From positions 1 to 5,231 of the forward strand of contig SDNN01000202.1 of assembly GCA_004524425.1 (NCBI GenBank): a DNA stretch of 5,231 bases, given 5' to 3'. Numbering within the stretch: the stretch's first letter is position 1; each line of letters starts with the position of its first letter. The notes under the pieces were generated by a model, which saw nothing but the letters and a program-made list of their open reading frames with translations, was not told the origin of the DNA and did no database searches. Shown piece by piece: positions 4,366-5,231 of the stretch. This DNA is from Promethearchaeota archaeon. Lineage in GTDB: Archaea > Asgardarchaeota > Lokiarchaeia > Sigynarchaeales > SOKP01. The position numbers and the translations under genes are program-made.

Positions 4366-5231
4366 TTATTCTTTAAAATAGTTTAGAACCTCTTGCATGC
4401 ATTTAAAGGAGCTCTTAATTTTAGTGCTATCTGCTAGATATGTTGTATTGTAAAGTACTACATGTTTCAGTCCAATTTTAGCATATCCTTCAATTTTTTC
4501 GATGATTTCATCTGGTGTTCCATGAAAGAGATAATCATCACACATTTTTCTAGGAATTTTATTAAGAGCGTCTAAAATGGTCTTGCGGTCATATTTAGTG
4601 GGTATGTAGTCCAAAAGCCCATAAAAATGTTCTCCAAGGGGATGAGAAACACCATACTTGCGGAAAATTTCAGGAGGAAAGGTTAGTAATTGATTTTTTG
4701 AAACAGGTGCATCTATGATTTCATCACATGCGTCATGATCCTCATCAATATAGACGTAGCTAAATAAGGCAGGCGTGATTTCATCTGGATTCCTATTAGC
4801 TTTCTTAGCAGAGTTTCTGATAATTTCTAAATGGTTCTTATATGATTCAAAACTCGAATATGCAGGCAACCATCCATCCCCTAATCTACCAGTTAGTTCG
4901 AGCATTTGAGGTCCATGAGCAGCAATCCAGATGGGAGGATATTTATCTTTTTCCCGCGGTTTTAAAGCCAACACGGCATCTTTAAGCTTCCAAAAATTTC
5001 CATCAAAATTTACTTTAGTATCACTTTCCCATAATAATCTAATTATCTTAATTGCTTCTTCCAATCTTGAAACGGGCTTTTCCCACTTGATCCCGTAGGG
5101 AATTACATTCTCTCCTTCTCCCGTACCAATTCCTAAAATTACTCGTCCCTTGGATATGTGATCTTGAGTCAATAAAGTTTGAGCAAGTACAGCCGGATGC
5201 CTTCTAAACGTTTCAGTTACACTTGTACCCA
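4366..5231 (-). CDS. LLM-class F420/flavin-dependent oxidoreductase, 5'-truncated by the window edge
   Basis: Luciferase-like monooxygenase family (TIM barrel), the family of Mer (methylene-tetrahydromethanopterin reductase) and F420-dependent ketoreductases. The frame stays open to the last base, giving 287 visible residues; about 50-60 N-terminal residues should lie outside, judged from the family's usual 330-350. Visible motifs in order: GTSVTETFRRHPAVLAQT, then DHISKGRVILGIGTGEGENV, PYGIKWEKPVSRLEEAI, PPIWIAAHGPQMLELTGRLG directly followed by DGWLP, and the C-terminal GTPDEIIEKIEGYAKIGLKHVV. The GxGTGEGENVxPYG and IAAHGP motifs resemble the mycobacterial phthiodiolone-ketoreductase-like branch more than Mer itself, so a hydride transfer from reduced F420 to an unknown carbonyl or alkene substrate is likely; FMN is the alternative cofactor. 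The in-frame TTG at 5170-5172 is not the start, because conserved family sequence continues upstream of it. Confidence 0.88.
   Translation of the reverse strand, partial: GTSVTETFRRHPAVLAQTLLTQDHISKGRVILGIGTGEGENVIPYGIKWEKPVSRLEEAIKIIRLLWESDTKVNFDGNFWKLKDAVLALKPREKDKYPPIWIAAHGPQMLELTGRLGDGWLPAYSSFESYKNHLEIIRNSAKKANRNPDEITPALFSYVYIDEDHDACDEIIDAPVSKNQLLTFPPEIFRKYGVSHPLGEHFYGLLDYIPTKYDRKTILDALNKIPRKMCDDYLFHGTPDEIIEKIEGYAKIGLKHVVLYNTTYLADSTKIKSSFKCMQEVLNYFKE

Noticed and set aside
5170..5172. TTG as the start of the oxidoreductase
   Set aside because: Family-conserved sequence (GTSVTETFRRHPAVLAQT) continues in frame upstream to the window edge, so the gene is truncated and the TTG is an internal leucine.
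1..5231. A new multi-gene system, such as defence, secretion or a biosynthetic cluster
   Set aside because: The genes face different ways, have gaps consistent with separate promoters and belong to unrelated functions. No mobile, CRISPR, toxin-antitoxin or nuclease gene is present.

Overview
The window reads as ordinary, gene-dense chromosome from an AT-rich archaeon, most likely an Asgard (Promethearchaeota, Lokiarchaeia-like) lineage. The clues are a Ras/Arf-like small GTPase, an F420/flavin-type luciferase-like oxidoreductase, an archaeal HDAC-superfamily deacetylase and an archaeal pyruvate-kinase-C-terminal-like protein. There are also AT-rich TATA-like boxes close to start codons. The taxon is an inference from protein types; no rRNA or other marker gene is present.

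Layout. At the left edge (1-372, +) is the 3' end of a pyruvate kinase C-terminal-domain-like protein. It is followed after 48 bp by a complete threonine ammonia-lyase with an ACT domain (421-1644, +). Convergent to it is a small GTPase on the minus strand (1687-2259). Then comes an AT-rich divergent region of about 340 bp. After that, three + strand genes follow: a small acidic protein of unknown function (2600-2956), an HDAC-superfamily deacetylase (3057-3830) and a two-helix membrane protein (3977-4267). At the right edge is a convergent, 5'-truncated LLM-class oxidoreductase (4366-5231, -). No mobile element, CRISPR array, rRNA or tRNA was seen.

The genes do not form an obvious pathway. 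Threonine deamination, protein or small-molecule deacetylation and an F420/flavin oxidoreductase are independent functions, and the gaps (48-146 bp between same-strand genes) argue for mostly separate promoters.

The most unusual point is the 5' end of the GTPase gene. Its P-loop (GDSGVGKTT) is encoded upstream of the first in-frame ATG, yet the open frame there contains no ATG, GTG or TTG. The best start is an AUA codon at 2259 with an SD-like AAGGTGGT six bases before it. This AUA overlaps (AUAA) the stop codon of a 12-codon leader ORF that has its own strong AGGAG, and a perfect 17-bp palindrome covers that leader's start. A related pattern recurs: all four + strand genes whose start is visible are preceded by a tiny ATG...stop ORF 10 or 16 nt upstream, always in the same relative frame. 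I found no clear evidence for a new multi-gene system.
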